Assembly (NCBI RefSeq): GCF_030540775.2
Contig: NZ_CP141266.1
Coordinates: forward strand, 27,501 to 91,500
DNA length: 64,000 bases
Reading direction: 5' to 3'
Source of the DNA: Flavivirga abyssicola
GTDB lineage: Bacteria > Bacteroidota > Bacteroidia > Flavobacteriales > Flavobacteriaceae
The position numbers and the translations under genes are program-made. The notes beneath the pieces were generated by a model. That model did no database searches and was not told where the DNA came from. It worked only from the letters and a program-made list of their open reading frames with translations. Each line of letters starts with the position of its first letter. The stretch's first letter is position 1. Positions 43,518-52,249 of this stretch are shown piece by piece.

Positions 43518-44357
43518 ATGAAATTATTATTTGATACAGTCTCTTATAATTGTAGTAAGCTAGTAACAAAAACATATAGCACGTCTTTTTCCTTAGCTAC
43601 AAAAATGCTTTCTAAATCTATTAGAATGGATATTTACAATATTTACGGCTTTGTTCGTTTTGCTGATGAGATTGTTGATTCTTTCCATGACTATAATAAA
43701 GAGCAACTATTTAATAAATTTTCTGATGATTTAGAACTTGCACTCAAAGACAAAATTAGTTTAAACCCTATACTTAATTCTTTTCAACATACATTTCACA
43801 AATATAGTTTAGATAAAAATTTAGTAGATGCTTTTATGAAAAGCATGCGTATGGATTTACACAAAACTAAATATCTTACAGAAGAAGAGTACAGAGCTTA
43901 TATTTATGGATCTGCCGACGTTGTAGGGCTTATGTGCTTAAAAGTTTTTGTGAAAGGGGATCATATTAAATATGAAGCGCTCAAAGATACAGCTATGTCT
44001 TTAGGGTCTGCTTTTCAAAAAGTAAATTTTTTAAGAGACCTGAAAGCTGACCATGATGATTTAAACAGGACTTATTTTCCTAAAACGGATTTAAATAATT
44101 TAGATGAAACTGCTAAACAAAATATTATAGATGATATAGAAGTAGACTTTGCAAGGGGTTTAAGCGGTATAAAAAAACTACCTATAGAGGCCAAGTTTGG
44201 TGTTTTTATGGCATATAGGTACTATCGTCAATTATTAAAAAAATTAAAAAAGACGCCTGCTTTACAAATAAAAAATACCAGAATACGAGTTTCAAACCCC
44301 AAAAAAATAGAGCTTTTAATGCGGAGCTATGTAAAATATCAATTAAATTTAATGTAA
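43518..44357 (+). CDS. crtB: Phytoene synthase
   Basis: 279 residues of the trans-isoprenyl diphosphate synthase (squalene/phytoene synthase) fold. Both Asp-rich metal motifs are present: FVRFADEIVDSF and LRDLKADHDDLNRTYFP; STSFSLATKMLSKSIR near the N-terminus is also family-typical. Condenses two geranylgeranyl diphosphates to phytoene. No geranylgeranyl diphosphate synthase gene lies in this cluster, so that enzyme must be encoded elsewhere. Coupled to crtI by 2-bp spacing. Confidence 0.95.
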   Translation: MKLLFDTVSYNCSKLVTKTYSTSFSLATKMLSKSIRMDIYNIYGFVRFADEIVDSFHDYNKEQLFNKFSDDLELALKDKISLNPILNSFQHTFHKYSLDKNLVDAFMKSMRMDLHKTKYLTEEEYRAYIYGSADVVGLMCLKVFVKGDHIKYEALKDTAMSLGSAFQKVNFLRDLKADHDDLNRTYFPKTDLNNLDETAKQNIIDDIEVDFARGLSGIKKLPIEAKFGVFMAYRYYRQLLKKLKKTPALQIKNTRIRVSNPKKIELLMRSYVKYQLNLM

Positions 44358-44366
44358 TTTTATACT

Positions 44367-44816
44367 ATGCATACGGTATACTGGATATTAATTTTTTTAG
44401 GAACTTATTGTTTTATGGAGTTCATGGCCTGGTTTACACATAAATATGTGATGCATGGTTTTTTATGGTCTTTACACAAAGATCATCACAAAAAAGATCA
44501 CGATAGCTGGTTTGAGAGAAATGACGCGTTTTTCTTATTCTATGCTGTTGTTAGTATTGTCTTTTTCTTGCTATGGAAATACACAAGTTTTTGGGCAGGT
44601 TTACCAATAGGTGTAGGCATATTTGCTTACGGCTTATCTTATTTCATCGTGCATGATATCTTTATACATCAGCGTTTTAAGTTATTTAGAAATGCCAATA
44701 ATTGGTATGCCAAAGGTGTAAGACGTGCCCATAAAATACATCACAAACATTTAGGCAAAAAAGATGGAGAATGTTTTGGAATGCTGTTTGTCCCCTTTAA
44801 ATACTTTAAAAAGTAA
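44367..44816 (+). CDS. crtZ: Beta-carotene hydroxylase
   Basis: 149 residues of the membrane di-iron fatty-acid hydroxylase family. The His clusters HKYVMHG, HKDHHKKDH, HDIFIHQRF and HKIHHKHLGKKDGECFG that bind the two irons are complete, with about four membrane helices between them. Hydroxylates the beta-ionone rings of beta-carotene to zeaxanthin. No ketolase gene (crtW) is present here, so zeaxanthin is the likely end product. Spaced 9 bp from crtB and 3 bp from the cyclase. Confidence 0.94.
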   Translation: MHTVYWILIFLGTYCFMEFMAWFTHKYVMHGFLWSLHKDHHKKDHDSWFERNDAFFLFYAVVSIVFFLLWKYTSFWAGLPIGVGIFAYGLSYFIVHDIFIHQRFKLFRNANNWYAKGVRRAHKIHHKHLGKKDGECFGMLFVPFKYFKK

Positions 44817-44819
44817 TAG

Positions 44820-45530
44820 ATGGATTATTTATATCTGTTACTAAATTTCGGGTCTTTATCTGTTCCTTTTTTATTTAGTTTCCATCCTAAGCTAATGTTT
44901 TACAAACGCTGGAAATCTTTATTTATAGGACTCTTAATAAGCATGGCTATATTTATTCCCTGGGACATTATCTTTACTATAAACGGTATTTGGGGATTTA
45001 ATCAAGAGTATTTTCTAGGTCTTAAGATATTTTCTTTACCTATAGAGGAATGGCTTTTTTTTATTTGCATCCCATACGCTTGTACTTTTACACATTATGC
45101 GTTATTGTATTATTTCCCAAATCTAAAATTACCACGGGCAACAACTAAAACGATTAGCTACTTACTTATATTTTTATTATTAATACTTTCAATTTATAAT
45201 AGTAATAAATGTTACACATTTATAAATTTTGTGCTCGCCACTATTTTAATTGCTATTGTAATAAATAAGGATCCTAATTTATTAAGCAGTTTCTACTTGA
45301 CATTTTTAGTAATGCTTATACCCTTTTTTATAGTAAATGGTATATTAACTGGCAGTTTTATTACTAATGAAGTAGTTTGGTACAATAATTCGGAAAACTT
45401 GAATATTAGATTATTTACAATTCCAATTGAAGATACTGTATATGCATTTTCCCTTATTCTCTTGAATTTATTTGTAATGACTCGTTTTGAGAATAAAAGA
45501 AAACTTTCTATTTCAGCAAGTCATCTATAG
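44820..45530 (+). CDS. Fused CrtYc/CrtYd-type lycopene cyclase
   Basis: 236 residues, about seven membrane helices. It is built from two homologous lycopene-cyclase domains, each with the Pro-x-Glu-Glu/Asp motif: LPIEEWLFF (first half) and IPIEDTVYAF (second half). In actinobacteria these are two subunits (CrtYc, CrtYd); in fungi and many Bacteroidota they are one protein, as here. It closes both ends of lycopene to beta-carotene. Last gene of the crt operon; its last 23 bp overlap the convergent thioredoxin gene. Confidence 0.9.
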   Translation: MDYLYLLLNFGSLSVPFLFSFHPKLMFYKRWKSLFIGLLISMAIFIPWDIIFTINGIWGFNQEYFLGLKIFSLPIEEWLFFICIPYACTFTHYALLYYFPNLKLPRATTKTISYLLIFLLLILSIYNSNKCYTFINFVLATILIAIVINKDPNLLSSFYLTFLVMLIPFFIVNGILTGSFITNEVVWYNNSENLNIRLFTIPIEDTVYAFSLILLNLFVMTRFENKRKLSISASHL

Positions 45531-46074
45531 CGCTTCTAACCGTATCACTATTCCAATTCGCAGCACCATTTTTATCAATTATAATATGGCCTTGAGTATC
45601 TATTAAAAATGTTCGTGGAATACTTGTAACATCAAAAGGTTCTGGATACTTAGTTAATGGGTTATATACTTTAAACGTGTAATTGTTTTTATTTAAAAAC
45701 TGATTGATAGTAGAGTGATCTTCATTAGAAACAAAGACAAATTCAATTTTATCCTTATAATCATTATAAAGCAATTGCATGCTAGGCATTTCTGCTATGC
45801 AAGGTGGACACCAGGTTGCCCAAAAATTCACTAAAACAACACGTCCTTTTACTTGTTCAAAATTTAAAGTTCCGCCTTGGTCATCTTTAAGTTTCCAATT
45901 ATAATCTGTTAGAACTGACTGTTTTTCATGGCTAACTATTGATGGGCTAAAAAGTGCCAGCCCTTTATGTAATAGTGTTTGTATTGGTTGACGTGTTTGT
46001 GGAATGATCAAAATAGCAATAATGACTAGGTATATAAGATTCTTTAAGCTATTTTTTTTTCTTCTTCTTAACAT
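45508..46074 (-). CDS. TlpA-like membrane-tethered thioredoxin
   Basis: 188 residues from 46074 (MLRRRKKNSLKN). A longer frame to 46128 would run through the terminator hairpin of the upstream gene, so the later start is chosen. A basic N-terminus and one membrane helix (LIYLVIIAILIIP) anchor a periplasmic thioredoxin fold with the active site WATWCPPCIAEMP and the cis-Pro region VTSIPRTFLID. TlpA/ResA-type reductases keep cysteines of cytochrome c or other periplasmic proteins reduced; the partner is not identifiable. Convergent with and overlapping the cyclase gene. Confidence 0.9.
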   Translation of the reverse strand: MLRRRKKNSLKNLIYLVIIAILIIPQTRQPIQTLLHKGLALFSPSIVSHEKQSVLTDYNWKLKDDQGGTLNFEQVKGRVVLVNFWATWCPPCIAEMPSMQLLYNDYKDKIEFVFVSNEDHSTINQFLNKNNYTFKVYNPLTKYPEPFDVTSIPRTFLIDTQGHIIIDKNGAANWNSDTVRSAIDDLLK

Positions 46075-46085
46075 ATATAAAATAA

Positions 46086-46117
46086 AAGGCACAGTTTCTA
46101 TGTCGAAACTGTGCCTT
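46086..46117 (-). terminator. Intrinsic terminator of the 46148-47044 gene
   Basis: Perfect 12-bp stem aaggcacagttt / aaactgtgcctt with 8-base loop, followed on the minus strand by TTTATTTT. Lies between that gene's stop and the tlpA start. Confidence 0.88.
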
Positions 46118-46147
46118 AAATCTAACAAAATTATGAAATTAATTCAT

Positions 46148-47044
46148 TTATCTAATGGCCCATCCTGTTGGGAAAGAAGCTGAGCTATATGTAAGATCAT
46201 GAGTAGCAGGAGCTGTATCTTGTCCTATCATACCTACTAAAGGTTTTAAAGTAAAAGGTGCAGGAGAATTATCTGGATCTGGCTCTACAGAGATAACTGC
46301 TGTAAGACCTCTTACATCTAATGGAAACGTAAACCCTGCTGGTGCATTGTTAAAAAAGTCCTCTCCAGGTACTGGAGGTCCAGCATTATTTTCTGTTCCA
46401 CTAAAATCATTAGAATCATCTACTTCAGTAAAACCTGTAAACGTTCCTGTTGTTAATGGTCCAACACCATCTACAACTACCCATCCTTCATATTTCCATC
46501 CGGCAGGTAACACAGGCAATCCTAAACCGGCAGTTGGAGGTCCCGCAGCTTGTGGGGTTCCGAACCAAATACCGTTTTCATCATTACCGTTATTACCACT
46601 TCCTGGTGCTTCATCTGTTGGAGTTCTTAAAAATGATGTTCCCCAAGAAGCACTAAAGTCACCTACTACGGCTGTATTAACAGGAGCTCTATCTCCTGAA
46701 AAATCACCTACTAAAATTTTTGTATCTGCAGGCGTTGCTGCCGCTGTTCCTGTTTCTCCTGCTGGTTCAATTGATAATACAAATGTTGTTGCATTTTCTA
46801 ATTGAGTGGCATCTACTGTAAAAGATTGTGGGAATGTAACCGAACTAAACGTTCCTGTTGAAACTGGTGCGCCATCTACAATTATCCAGCCTTCATAAAC
46901 GAAATCGTCACCTAAAGGATCTAAACCATTTAAATCTAAAGTTAAACTAGCAGTCGATGGTCCGTTATTATCGTCATCATTGCTGCAAGAACTAGCAAAT
47001 AATCCTATTGCTAATACTGCAACTATAAACATTTTTTTAATCAT
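46148..47044 (-). CDS. Lipoprotein with two anti-sigma-K-like beta domains
   Basis: 298 residues, lipobox ASSCSNDDDN. Two repeats share YEGWIIVDGAPVSTGTF (about 50-66) and YEGWVVVDGVGPLTTGTF (about 185-202), each followed by strands ending in VLSIEP / VISVEP. The YExW-x3-DG...GTF pattern resembles the C-terminal extracytoplasmic domain of RskA-type anti-sigma factors, but there is no sigma-binding domain or membrane helix, so it is not an anti-sigma factor. Function unknown; surface or periplasmic location is inferred. Monocistronic with a strong terminator. Confidence 0.75.
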   Translation of the reverse strand: MIKKMFIVAVLAIGLFASSCSNDDDNNGPSTASLTLDLNGLDPLGDDFVYEGWIIVDGAPVSTGTFSSVTFPQSFTVDATQLENATTFVLSIEPAGETGTAAATPADTKILVGDFSGDRAPVNTAVVGDFSASWGTSFLRTPTDEAPGSGNNGNDENGIWFGTPQAAGPPTAGLGLPVLPAGWKYEGWVVVDGVGPLTTGTFTGFTEVDDSNDFSGTENNAGPPVPGEDFFNNAPAGFTFPLDVRGLTAVISVEPDPDNSPAPFTLKPLVGMIGQDTAPATHDLTYSSASFPTGWAIR

Positions 47045-47120
47045 TGTCTTTTTTATTTTAAAATTTTTAATACTTCAAAATTAAAGCACACAGATTTTAT
47101 AAAATGTTAGCTATCTAACA

Positions 47121-47792
47121 TTAAGCAATATTTTTATGAATTCTTATTTCTTTTCTAGTAAATTGAATCACGTTTTCTTCTTTTAATTCGTTTAAAAGTA
47201 TATTTAACGTAGGTCTGGAAGTACCTATTAAAGAAGCAATATCTTTTTGTGTATAAGGGTGATGAATCACTTTATCGCCTGTTTTTTCACAATCGTATCC
47301 ATAGTCTGAGCATAACTCATCTAAAAATTCTATAAGGCGTGTTTTCGTATCTTTAAATAGTAGTAATTGTAATCGTCGTTCTAATTTTTTTAATTTAAAA
47401 CCGATGACTTTATATACTTTAAAACTAAAGGTTTGATTATTTCGCATTAAATCATGCATAGTATCAACGCCTATAGGGCAAATACTGGTAGTATTGTCGA
47501 TTGATTGAGCGAATTCCTCGCGTTTAGATTCTCCAAGGATAGCAGTTTCTCCAAATAGTTCGCCACGGGTTAAAATGGCTTTAACGACTTCGTCCCCTTC
47601 TTCACTATAATACCCTATTTTAACTTTACCCTTTTCTATAAGATATACTTTGTTTGCAGAGTCTTCTTCAAAGTATATATAGTCTTTCTTTTTGTAGGCA
47701 TCAAAATCGTGATTCGCTTTGTAAGCTTTAAATTTGTGGGGACAAAGCACCTTGAAAAGATTGACATCATCAAAAAACCAAAGTGATTTCAT
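47121..47792 (-). CDS. Crp/Fnr-family transcription regulator
   Basis: 223 residues from 47792 (MKSLWFFDDVNLFKVLCPHKF), preferred over a start 42 bp upstream. Cyclic-nucleotide-binding beta-roll (KKKDYIYFEEDSANKVYLIEKGKVKIGYYSEEGDEVVKAILTRGELFGETAILGE), long dimer helix, and C-terminal winged helix (YTQKDIASLIGTSRPTLNILLNELKEENVI). The Arg and Ser that bind cAMP in Crp are not clearly conserved and no Fe-S cysteine cluster is present, so the ligand is unknown. Divergent neighbours give no obvious target. Confidence 0.9.
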   Translation of the reverse strand: MKSLWFFDDVNLFKVLCPHKFKAYKANHDFDAYKKKDYIYFEEDSANKVYLIEKGKVKIGYYSEEGDEVVKAILTRGELFGETAILGESKREEFAQSIDNTTSICPIGVDTMHDLMRNNQTFSFKVYKVIGFKLKKLERRLQLLLFKDTKTRLIEFLDELCSDYGYDCEKTGDKVIHHPYTQKDIASLIGTSRPTLNILLNELKEENVIQFTRKEIRIHKNIA

Positions 47793-47864
47793 TAATTTAT
47801 TATTTTTTGTTATCTTATTTACAGTCGGGGGCAACTAAAAAAGCTTACAAAATAGGTATAAAAA

Positions 47865-47884
47865 AAACCTCCTTGTGGAGGTTT
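47865..47884 (-). terminator. Intrinsic terminator after the DUF5606 gene
   Basis: 8-bp stem aaacctcc / ggaggttt with loop ttgt, followed by T8 on the minus strand, 4 bp beyond the gene's stop. Confidence 0.88.
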
Positions 47885-47888
47885 AAAT

Positions 47889-48323
47889 TTATTCTTCTTC
47901 GTCTGATGTCGTAGTATCACTTTCTTCTTCTGAATCTGAAAAATCCAGCATATCATGTTTTTGTAGTAAATTATACCATTGTACTACTTTTTTAATATCG
48001 CTTGCATATACCCTATCTTCATCGTAGTCTGGTAATACATCAAAGAAATATTCTTCTAACTTATCCTTACTATCTTTAGGCTTTACAGAAGCTTGCTCGC
48101 CATTTTCTTTTTTCTTAATACGTTCAAGAACTTGCTTTAATGGTACTTCTTCTGCCAAAGTATAGATTGCTATTTCACTTAAAATGCTAATGTTATTTTG
48201 TACACTTACAGAAATACGTTTGTTATCTATTAACGATTCTGCTACAAAACCACCTCGTGTTTGTGCTATTAATTTATATAATCCTGGTTTTCCACCTATT
48301 GATAGTATTTTATCTAAACTCAT
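47889..48323 (-). CDS. DUF5606-family conserved protein
   Basis: 144 residues, cytoplasmic, found next to def and ruvX across flavobacteria. Conserved N-terminus MSLDKILSIGGKPGLYKLIAQTRGGFVAESL looks like a small SH3-like RNA- or protein-binding barrel (an inference), followed by a helical part and a very acidic C-terminal tail (SDSEEESDTTTSDEEE). No enzymatic motif. Expressed with def and ruvX, so a role linked to translation or DNA maintenance is possible but unproven. Confidence 0.85.
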   Translation of the reverse strand: MSLDKILSIGGKPGLYKLIAQTRGGFVAESLIDNKRISVSVQNNISILSEIAIYTLAEEVPLKQVLERIKKKENGEQASVKPKDSKDKLEEYFFDVLPDYDEDRVYASDIKKVVQWYNLLQKHDMLDFSDSEEESDTTTSDEEE

Positions 48324-48379
48324 AATTATTAATTGAAAGAGAGGGCAAATATCAATTGTTTATTAATTGCCTGCAAATA

Positions 48380-48970
48380 TTATCGCTTCTTTTTTTGATC
48401 AGGAAAACGCATTCTATAATCAACACTAATCTTCCCTTTAGATATATTAGTTAACCGGCCTTTTATTAATCGTTTTTTTAAACTAGAAAGTTTATCTGTA
48501 AATAAAATACCTTCAATATGATCGTACTCATGTTGAATCACTCGGGCTATCAATCCATCAAAAACTTCTGTATGTGGTTTAAAATTTTCATCAACATACG
48601 CTACGGTTATTTTTGGCTGTCTAAAAACATCCTCTCTAACATCTGGAATACTTAAACATCCCTCATTAAAAGCCCACTCATCACCTTCTTCTTTGGTTAT
48701 TTTGGCATTAATAAAAACACGCTTAAAGTCTTTTAATTTTTTTTGTTCTTCTGTAGTTAAATCTTCATCTTCTGCAAAAGGTGTCGTATCTACCAAAAAC
48801 AGTCTAATAGGCAACCCTATTTGTGGTGCAGCAAGACCAACACCATAGGCATTATACATAGTTTCAAACATATTATCTAAAAGCGTATCAAGTTTTGGAT
48901 AGTCTTTAGTAATGTCTTTTCCTTTCTTTTTTAAGACTGGGTCGCCATAAGCTACTATTGGTAAAATCAT
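48380..48970 (-). CDS. def: Peptide deformylase
   Basis: Removes the formyl group from nascent peptides. 196 residues. All three metal-site motifs are present: GVGLAAPQIG (motif 1), EGCLSIP (motif 2, Cys ligand) and QHEYDHIEGI (motif 3, HEYDH with two His and the catalytic Glu). An insertion (DTTPFAEDEDLTTEEQKKLKDFKRV) is the usual one for Bacteroidota. Lies 90 bp from ruvX and 56 bp from the DUF5606 gene in the same direction. Confidence 0.97.
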   Translation of the reverse strand: MILPIVAYGDPVLKKKGKDITKDYPKLDTLLDNMFETMYNAYGVGLAAPQIGLPIRLFLVDTTPFAEDEDLTTEEQKKLKDFKRVFINAKITKEEGDEWAFNEGCLSIPDVREDVFRQPKITVAYVDENFKPHTEVFDGLIARVIQHEYDHIEGILFTDKLSSLKKRLIKGRLTNISKGKISVDYRMRFPDQKKKR

Positions 48971-49060
48971 TATTTGCTAGGTATTTTATGTTTGCAAAAA
49001 TACTAATACTATAATTTACTGTTCCTATTTATACAAAATTTATTCTTAATGAAGCGCTAC

Positions 49061-49471
49061 TTATCTGGAATACAAATAACTCTGCAAAATAAGTGTCGCA
49101 CTAATTTCATCTATTAATGCTTTATTTTTTCGCTGGTTCTTTTTCAAACCGCTATCAATCATCGTTTGGAAAGCCATTTTAGAAGTAAATCGTTCGTCTA
49201 CTCTTTCTATTGGAATATTAGGAAATTCCTTTTTTAAATTATCTATAAAAGGCAGTATATGAATTTCACTTTCTGAAGCGGTATTATTCATTTGTTTTGG
49301 CTCTCCAACTAAAAATAATTCAACTTGCTCATTGATGGTATAATCTTTTAAAAACTTTAAAAGTTCTTTTGTATTCACAGTGGTAAGTCCAGAAGCTATA
49401 ATTTGTAACTCATCTGTAACGGCTATGCCTGTTCTTTTAGTACCATAATCTATTGCTAATATGCGAGCCAT
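49061..49471 (-). CDS. ruvX: Putative Holliday junction resolvase RuvX (YqgF)
   Basis: 136 residues, RNase H-like fold of the YqgF family. The first catalytic Asp is in ILAIDYGTKRTGIAVTDE, and RVDERFTSKMAF and DEISATLILQSYL supply the further acidic residues. The family is linked to 16S/pre-rRNA processing (YqgF) and proposed as a resolvase; the two roles cannot be separated here. First gene of the ruvX-def-DUF5606 cluster. Confidence 0.94.
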   Translation of the reverse strand: MARILAIDYGTKRTGIAVTDELQIIASGLTTVNTKELLKFLKDYTINEQVELFLVGEPKQMNNTASESEIHILPFIDNLKKEFPNIPIERVDERFTSKMAFQTMIDSGLKKNQRKNKALIDEISATLILQSYLYSR

Positions 49472-49600
49472 ATAAATATTTTGTACAAAAATAGTTTAAT
49501 AAACTATCTTGGTGCAAGCCCATAAGGTATTAAATTCAAAAAAAAGAAAAACGAGGTAAGTAGCATCGTGGTATTAATCCTAAAAGCTCAATAAAATAAG

Positions 49601-49626
49601 AAAAGCTGCCTTTTCAGACAGCCTTT
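49601..49626 (-). terminator. Terminator after the small secreted-protein gene
   Basis: 8-bp stem aaaagctg / cagccttt (one G-T pair), ending in T4 on the minus strand, about 50 bp past the stop. Confidence 0.6.
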
Positions 49627-49673
49627 CTCAACTTTAACTTTAACCTTGATTAATAATATTTAAAATCTATATG

Positions 49674-49982
49674 TTAAGCCTTAACTGGCTTGTTTATTTT
49701 TGGAAATAAAAACTTAATATTTTCAACATTTCTTACTCTATTAAGGTATCGTCTAATATCACTAGTACGTGCAATAGATTCTCTTAATTCTTTAGCGTCA
49801 ATTAACAATAAGTCATTTTCTTTTACAGTTTCTACTGTATTATTTTTTGCAACCGTCACCTCCACTTCATTTACAGAAACCAATATAACTTTATTAGCCT
49901 CCATCTTATTAGTATTGCTTTGAGCTATTCCGAAAGAAAAGGAAAGTAATAAAATTAATAGTATGTAAATATTTGTTTTCAT
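49674..49982 (-). CDS. Small secreted protein of unknown function
   Basis: 102 residues from 49982 (MKTNIYILLILLLSFSFGIAQ), which gives a clean signal peptide; the open frame extends 21 bp further upstream. The mature part has a strand-rich region (VILVSVNEVEVTVAKNNTVETV) and a basic helix (ELRESIARTSDIRRYLNRVRN). No family is recognised. Solitary, divergent from dapD. Confidence 0.6.
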   Translation of the reverse strand: MKTNIYILLILLLSFSFGIAQSNTNKMEANKVILVSVNEVEVTVAKNNTVETVKENDLLLIDAKELRESIARTSDIRRYLNRVRNVENIKFLFPKINKPVKA

Positions 49983-50287
49983 TCTGTTTGTTATCGTTTG
50001 CATACTCCAAATATATGTTCATACCAGAGCTCAAACACAAAAAAATAGTTATAAGCCAACGTATTTTCGATTAGTAGTGGAGCTACAAATTTTTATCGAT
50101 AAACAGATTAAAAGTCTTTTTTAGAAGACGAAATACAACAAAAATGCATTTCATCGATTTATTTTTTTCTTTCAAAGGAAAAACAAGGTTTTATTTTTAT
50201 TAAATTTTGCAGGAATCGACGAAAAGTTTGTGGCACTTCTTAATTGATATAATGACTTTTTCGTTCTATTTTTTAAATGATACCTAT
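49983..50287. other. Intergenic region before dapD
   Basis: AT-rich, about 300 bp; no gene, repeat or structure recognised besides promoter elements near its dapD end. Confidence 0.5.
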
Positions 50288-50295
50288 TATATTTG
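50288..50295 (+). promoter_or_regulatory. Promoter -7 box of dapD
   Basis: TATATTTG matches the Bacteroidota TAnnTTTG box 18 bp after a T-rich TTTTC segment, and 18 bp before the dapD ATG. Confidence 0.5.
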
Positions 50296-50313
50296 CTCAA
50301 AATTTAAATATCA

Positions 50314-51129
50314 ATGACAGAATTACAACAAATCATAGAAAAGGCTTGGGAGAATAGAGATCTTTTAAAAGAAGAAACAACAACTTCTGCTATAAGAAAG
50401 GTTATAGATTTATTAGATAAAGGTGAATTGAGGGTAGCGGAACCGATAGAAGGTGGTTGGCAAGTTAACGAATGGGTAAAAAAAGGAGTTGTTTTATATT
50501 TTCCAATTCAGAAAATGGAAACTATAGAGGCTGGTCCGTTAGAATTTCATGATAAAATTCCATTAAAACGTGGTTATGCAGAAAAAGGGATTCGTGTGGT
50601 TCCTCATGCGGTAGCAAGACATGGTGCTTATATTTCTAGTGGTACTATATTAATGCCTAGTTATGTAAACATTGGTGCTTATGTAGATGAAGGTACTATG
50701 GTTGATACTTGGGCTACAGTTGGTAGTTGTGCTCAAATAGGTAAAAATGTACACCTATCTGGGGGTGTTGGTATTGGTGGTGTTTTAGAACCTTTACAAG
50801 CTGCTCCAGTGATTATAGAGGATAATGCCTTTATTGGATCTAGATGCATTGTTGTTGAAGGGGTACGTGTTGAAACCGAAGCGGTATTAGGTGCTGGTGT
50901 TGTTTTAACAATGAGTACAAAAATTATTGATGTAACCGGAGATGAACCTGTTGAATATAAAGGTCGAGTACCTGCCCGTTCTGTAGTTATACCTGGTAGT
51001 TATGCAAAAGAATTCCCTTCTGGAAGTTATAATGTTCCTTGTGCTTTAATTATTGGTAAACGTAAAGAGAGTACTAATAAAAAAACGTCTCTCAATGATG
51101 CTTTAAGAGAGCATGATGTAGCTGTTTAA
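50314..51129 (+). CDS. dapD: 2,3,4,5-tetrahydropyridine-2,6-dicarboxylate N-succinyltransferase
   Basis: Succinylates tetrahydrodipicolinate in lysine and diaminopimelate synthesis. 271 residues, family length. Helical N-terminus, then the left-handed beta-helix of hexapeptide repeats (VVPHAVARHGAYISSGTILMPSYVNIGAYVDEGTMVDTWATVGSCAQIGKNVHLSGGVGIGGVLEP), the EDNAFIGSRCIVVEGV block, and a C-terminal strand region. Identification secure. Stands alone with its own promoter. Confidence 0.97.
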   Translation: MTELQQIIEKAWENRDLLKEETTTSAIRKVIDLLDKGELRVAEPIEGGWQVNEWVKKGVVLYFPIQKMETIEAGPLEFHDKIPLKRGYAEKGIRVVPHAVARHGAYISSGTILMPSYVNIGAYVDEGTMVDTWATVGSCAQIGKNVHLSGGVGIGGVLEPLQAAPVIIEDNAFIGSRCIVVEGVRVETEAVLGAGVVLTMSTKIIDVTGDEPVEYKGRVPARSVVIPGSYAKEFPSGSYNVPCALIIGKRKESTNKKTSLNDALREHDVAV

Positions 51130-51199
51130 ATAAGTCGCAGTGTGCAGTAGTAGCAGTATACAGTGCTTACTCATATGCAAAAAAATGAAGTTGTAAATT

Positions 51200-52246
51200 T
51201 TGAAAATCTTAATCATACAACAAAAAATGATTGGCGATGTGCTTACAAGCAGTATTCTGTTTGAAGCACTTCGCTTAAAATATCCAAAGGCTCAATTGGA
51301 CTATTTAATAAATGAGCATACATTACCCGTCGTAGAAAATAACCCAAACATTGATAATTTCGTTTTATTTACTAAACAGGATGAACTTAGCAAAGCCAAT
51401 CTTATAAAATTTGCCAAGTCTATAGGAAATGAAAAGTACGATGTAGTCGTTGATACGTATTCTAAATTATCTAGTAATTTAATAAGCCTTTTCTCTGGAG
51501 CAAAAACTAAAATTTCATATTACAAATTCTATACGACCCTTTTTTATCACTATAATATAAAAAGGGAGAAGCCTAATAATGGAAAAACAGGATTGGCCAT
51601 TGTTAATAGAATGCAGCTACTAGCGCCTTTAGGTATTGAACCATCGTTTATAAAACCAAAAATATATTTGACTGAAAAGGAAATTTCTAACAGTAAGGCG
51701 TTTCTGGAAAGTTATCAGATAGATTTTAGTAAACCTTTATATATGATAAGTGTATTGGGTAGTGGTAAAAATAAAACGTATCCTTTTAATTATATGGCTA
51801 AAGTTATTGATACTTTAGTTGAGGAAACTTCTGGACAAATATTATTTAATTACATCCCAAAGCAAGAAACTGAAGCTAGGGTCATATTAAATTTATGCAA
51901 ACCAGAAACTCAAAAAAATATTCGCTTTAATGTATTCGGAAAGAGTTTAAGAGCGTTTTTAGCCATAACATACCATTGCGATGCTTTAATTGGTAATGAA
52001 GGTGGTACTATTAATATGGCAAAAGCTTTAAACATTAAAACTTTCGCTATATATTCTCCATGGATAGATAAGGCAACTTGGAATCTTTTTGAGAATGAGA
52101 ATAACGCTAGTGTTCATTTAAAGGATTTTATGCCTGAGTTATACACTAAGGCTGAAAAGAAATATAAAAAGGAAGCAGCCGAGCTATATAAAAAATTTAA
52201 ACCGCAGCTTTTTACAGATAAATTAAAAGCGTTTTTAAAGTTATAA
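51200..52246 (+). CDS. GT9-family (heptosyltransferase-like) glycosyltransferase
   Basis: 348 residues from a TTG start at 51200; the only nearby ATG in another frame runs into a stop, and the start gives the family N-terminus MKILIIQQKMIGDVLTSSILFEALRLKYP. GT-B fold: nucleotide-binding domain with MISVLGSGKNKTYPFNYMAKVID, then LIGNEGGTINMAKALNIKTFAIYSPW, the GxxGG-type acceptor/donor loop of ADP-heptose transferases. Family members build lipopolysaccharide inner core. The sugar transferred is not certain. Followed by other surface glycan genes. Confidence 0.9.
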   Translation: MKILIIQQKMIGDVLTSSILFEALRLKYPKAQLDYLINEHTLPVVENNPNIDNFVLFTKQDELSKANLIKFAKSIGNEKYDVVVDTYSKLSSNLISLFSGAKTKISYYKFYTTLFYHYNIKREKPNNGKTGLAIVNRMQLLAPLGIEPSFIKPKIYLTEKEISNSKAFLESYQIDFSKPLYMISVLGSGKNKTYPFNYMAKVIDTLVEETSGQILFNYIPKQETEARVILNLCKPETQKNIRFNVFGKSLRAFLAITYHCDALIGNEGGTINMAKALNIKTFAIYSPWIDKATWNLFENENNASVHLKDFMPELYTKAEKKYKKEAAELYKKFKPQLFTDKLKAFLKL

Positions 52247-52249
52247 TTA

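Noticed and set aside
46347-46805. 152-codon frame antisense to the RskA-like lipoprotein gene
   Set aside because: Pro/Val-rich mirror of Gly/Thr-rich coding; no signal or family.
51130-51199. Run of gcagt-like words before the GT9 gene
   Set aside because: Too short and irregular to call a repeat array.
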